From Henricia sp. BOLD:AAB3569 (lineage: Eukaryota > Echinodermata > Asteroidea > Spinulosida > Echinasteridae), in assembly GCA_037783545.1 (NCBI GenBank), contig JBBELK010000463.1, positions 124,001-188,000 of the forward strand: 64,000 nucleotides of DNA, read 5' to 3'. Within the stretch, counting starts at the first letter, position 1. Each line of letters opens with the position of its first letter. Positions 62,690 to 64,000 of the stretch are shown here, one piece after another. The notes under the pieces were generated by a model. The model saw only the letters and a list, made by a program, of their open reading frames with translations, was not told the origin of the DNA and ran no database searches. The translations under genes and the position numbers were made by a program.

Positions 62690-63418
62690 TACAAGTGTGA
62701 CGTCATTGTGACGTCATTGGGTATCAAATTACAACCCAAAAATGACTAAAATATGCATGTTTTAAAATGCTTCCGTCTGGAAAACCACGTGACCCATGAT
62801 TTACGTATTTAGCAGGCTTATAGATAAGATCATGGCCTACGATTTTCTTCGTGTGGGCATTTTCATCTGACCCTTCCTTCTGGGGTCAATCTGAGGTCAA
62901 AGTTCAACGAAAACGAAAATCGCAATTTTTGCACTTATTGAGCAACAATGCCCATCAAACCAAGCTGAATCTTTAAGTAACTAAGTACAGGCATAGGTCC
63001 TATGGCAGACTTTCACCAGCGTGTATAATATTATGATGGCATCAAGCGTGACGTCATCGTGACGTCATCAAGTATCAAATTACACCCCCCAAAAAAACAA
63101 AATATGCATATTTTAAAATGCTTCCGTCTTGAAAACCACGTGACCCAGGATCTTCGTATTTGGCAGGTTTACAGATGACATTCTGTGCTACAATTTTCTT
63201 TGTGTGGGCATTTTCATCTGACCCTTCCTTCTGGGGTCAATTGGAGGTCAAAGTTCAACGAAACTGAGAATCTCAGTTTTTACACTTACCAGCAACAATG
63301 CCCATCAAACCAAGCTGAATCGTTAGTAAATTAGATACAGACATAGGCCTACGGCAGACTTTCACCAGAATGTATAGTATCACGATGGCATCAAGTGTGA
63401 CGTAATCATGACGTCATC
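62690..63418. repeat. Tandem array A, about 350-bp unit
   Basis: The block from gtgacgtcattgtgacgtcat through gcttccgtct(g/t)gaaaaccacg, tctgacccttccttctgggg and gcccatcaaaccaagctgaa repeats with a period of about 350 bp (anchors at 62695, 63046 and 63395). Confidence 0.85.
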
Positions 63419-63419
63419 A

Positions 63420-64000
63420 GGTGTCAAATTACAAAAATTGAAAGGTTATTATTTCCAAAATTCATATCTCAAGAACCGTAATAGATACTTGAACAATTCT
63501 TTCACAACATGATAAGTCTAAATGAACTGAACAAATCATACGATGTCATGACCCCTGTGTGACGCCTACTTCCGGTCCAAACCGGAAGTTGTTCGAAAAT
63601 GTGCATTTTGTAAGCGTTTTGAATGCAAATAGATTCAAAGTGGTAGTGAATTTGACCATATTTCTACGGAACGAAATGTTTCCACACATGTGGACCTTTT
63701 GACTATACCATTGGTGCACAACATTGTGACGTCATGATATCGTCACAGGTGTCAAATTACAAAAATTCAAAGGTTATTATTTTTAAAATTCACATCTCAA
63801 GAACCGTAATAGATACTTGAACAATTCTTTCACAACATGATAAGTCTAAATGAACTGAACAAATCATACGATGTCATGACCCCTGTGTGACGCCTACTTC
63901 CGGTCCAAACCGGAAGAGGTTCGAAAATGTACACTTGTTTAGCACTTTGAATGCAAATAGAGCCAAAGTGGTAGGGAATTTGACCATAGTTCTACGGAAC
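63420..64000. repeat. Tandem array B, about 328-bp unit, runs off the window
   Basis: ggtgtcaaattacaaaaatt, ctcaagaaccgtaatagata, acgcctacttccggtccaaa and caaagtggtag(t/g)gaatttg recur with a period of about 328 bp. It shares the gacgtcat / tcaaattac start with array A. Confidence 0.85.

Overview
This is a 64-kb piece of an animal nuclear genome: genes are split by GT-AG introns, intergenic space is large, and transposon remnants are dense. The protein sequences and the style of the repeats (many short inverted-repeat elements, tRNA-like SINEs) suggest a marine invertebrate, most likely a non-vertebrate deuterostome such as a hemichordate, echinoderm or cephalochordate. I cannot fix the species from the sequence alone.

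Three genes can be rebuilt exon by exon, with consensus splice sites and matching phases. (1) About 0.9-17.9 kb, plus strand: the 3' part of a membrane receptor gene. Eight exons encode a C-type lectin-like domain, an eight-cysteine EGF-like module, one Ig-like domain, a transmembrane helix and a 22-residue tail. The signal-peptide exon was not found and probably lies left of the window. (2) 22.9-39.4 kb, plus strand: a complete 12-exon phosphoglycerate kinase gene (415 aa). (3) 60.8-42.7 kb, minus strand: a complete 12-exon gene for mitochondrial glutamyl-tRNA(Gln) amidotransferase subunit B (GATB/PET112, 549 aa). PGK and GATB are tail to tail, about 3.2 kb apart. They are housekeeping genes for glycolysis and mitochondrial Gln-tRNA synthesis; nothing links them functionally to the receptor or to each other.

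A weak fourth candidate is a 95-codon minus-strand ORF with a CxxC motif (4894-5181), inside the first visible receptor intron.

Nearly everything else is non-autonomous mobile DNA, often nested: several MITE families that share a TTAAAG terminus, foldback elements with long arms, candidates with 9-bp (Mutator-like), 5-bp, TTA (Harbinger-like) and TA (pogo/mariner-like) target duplications, SINE-like repeats, a LINE ORF1 remnant, satellites and a 47-bp poly-G run. No transposase gene was recognised. The right end (62.7-64 kb) is a tandem array of about 350-bp and 328-bp units that runs out of the window.
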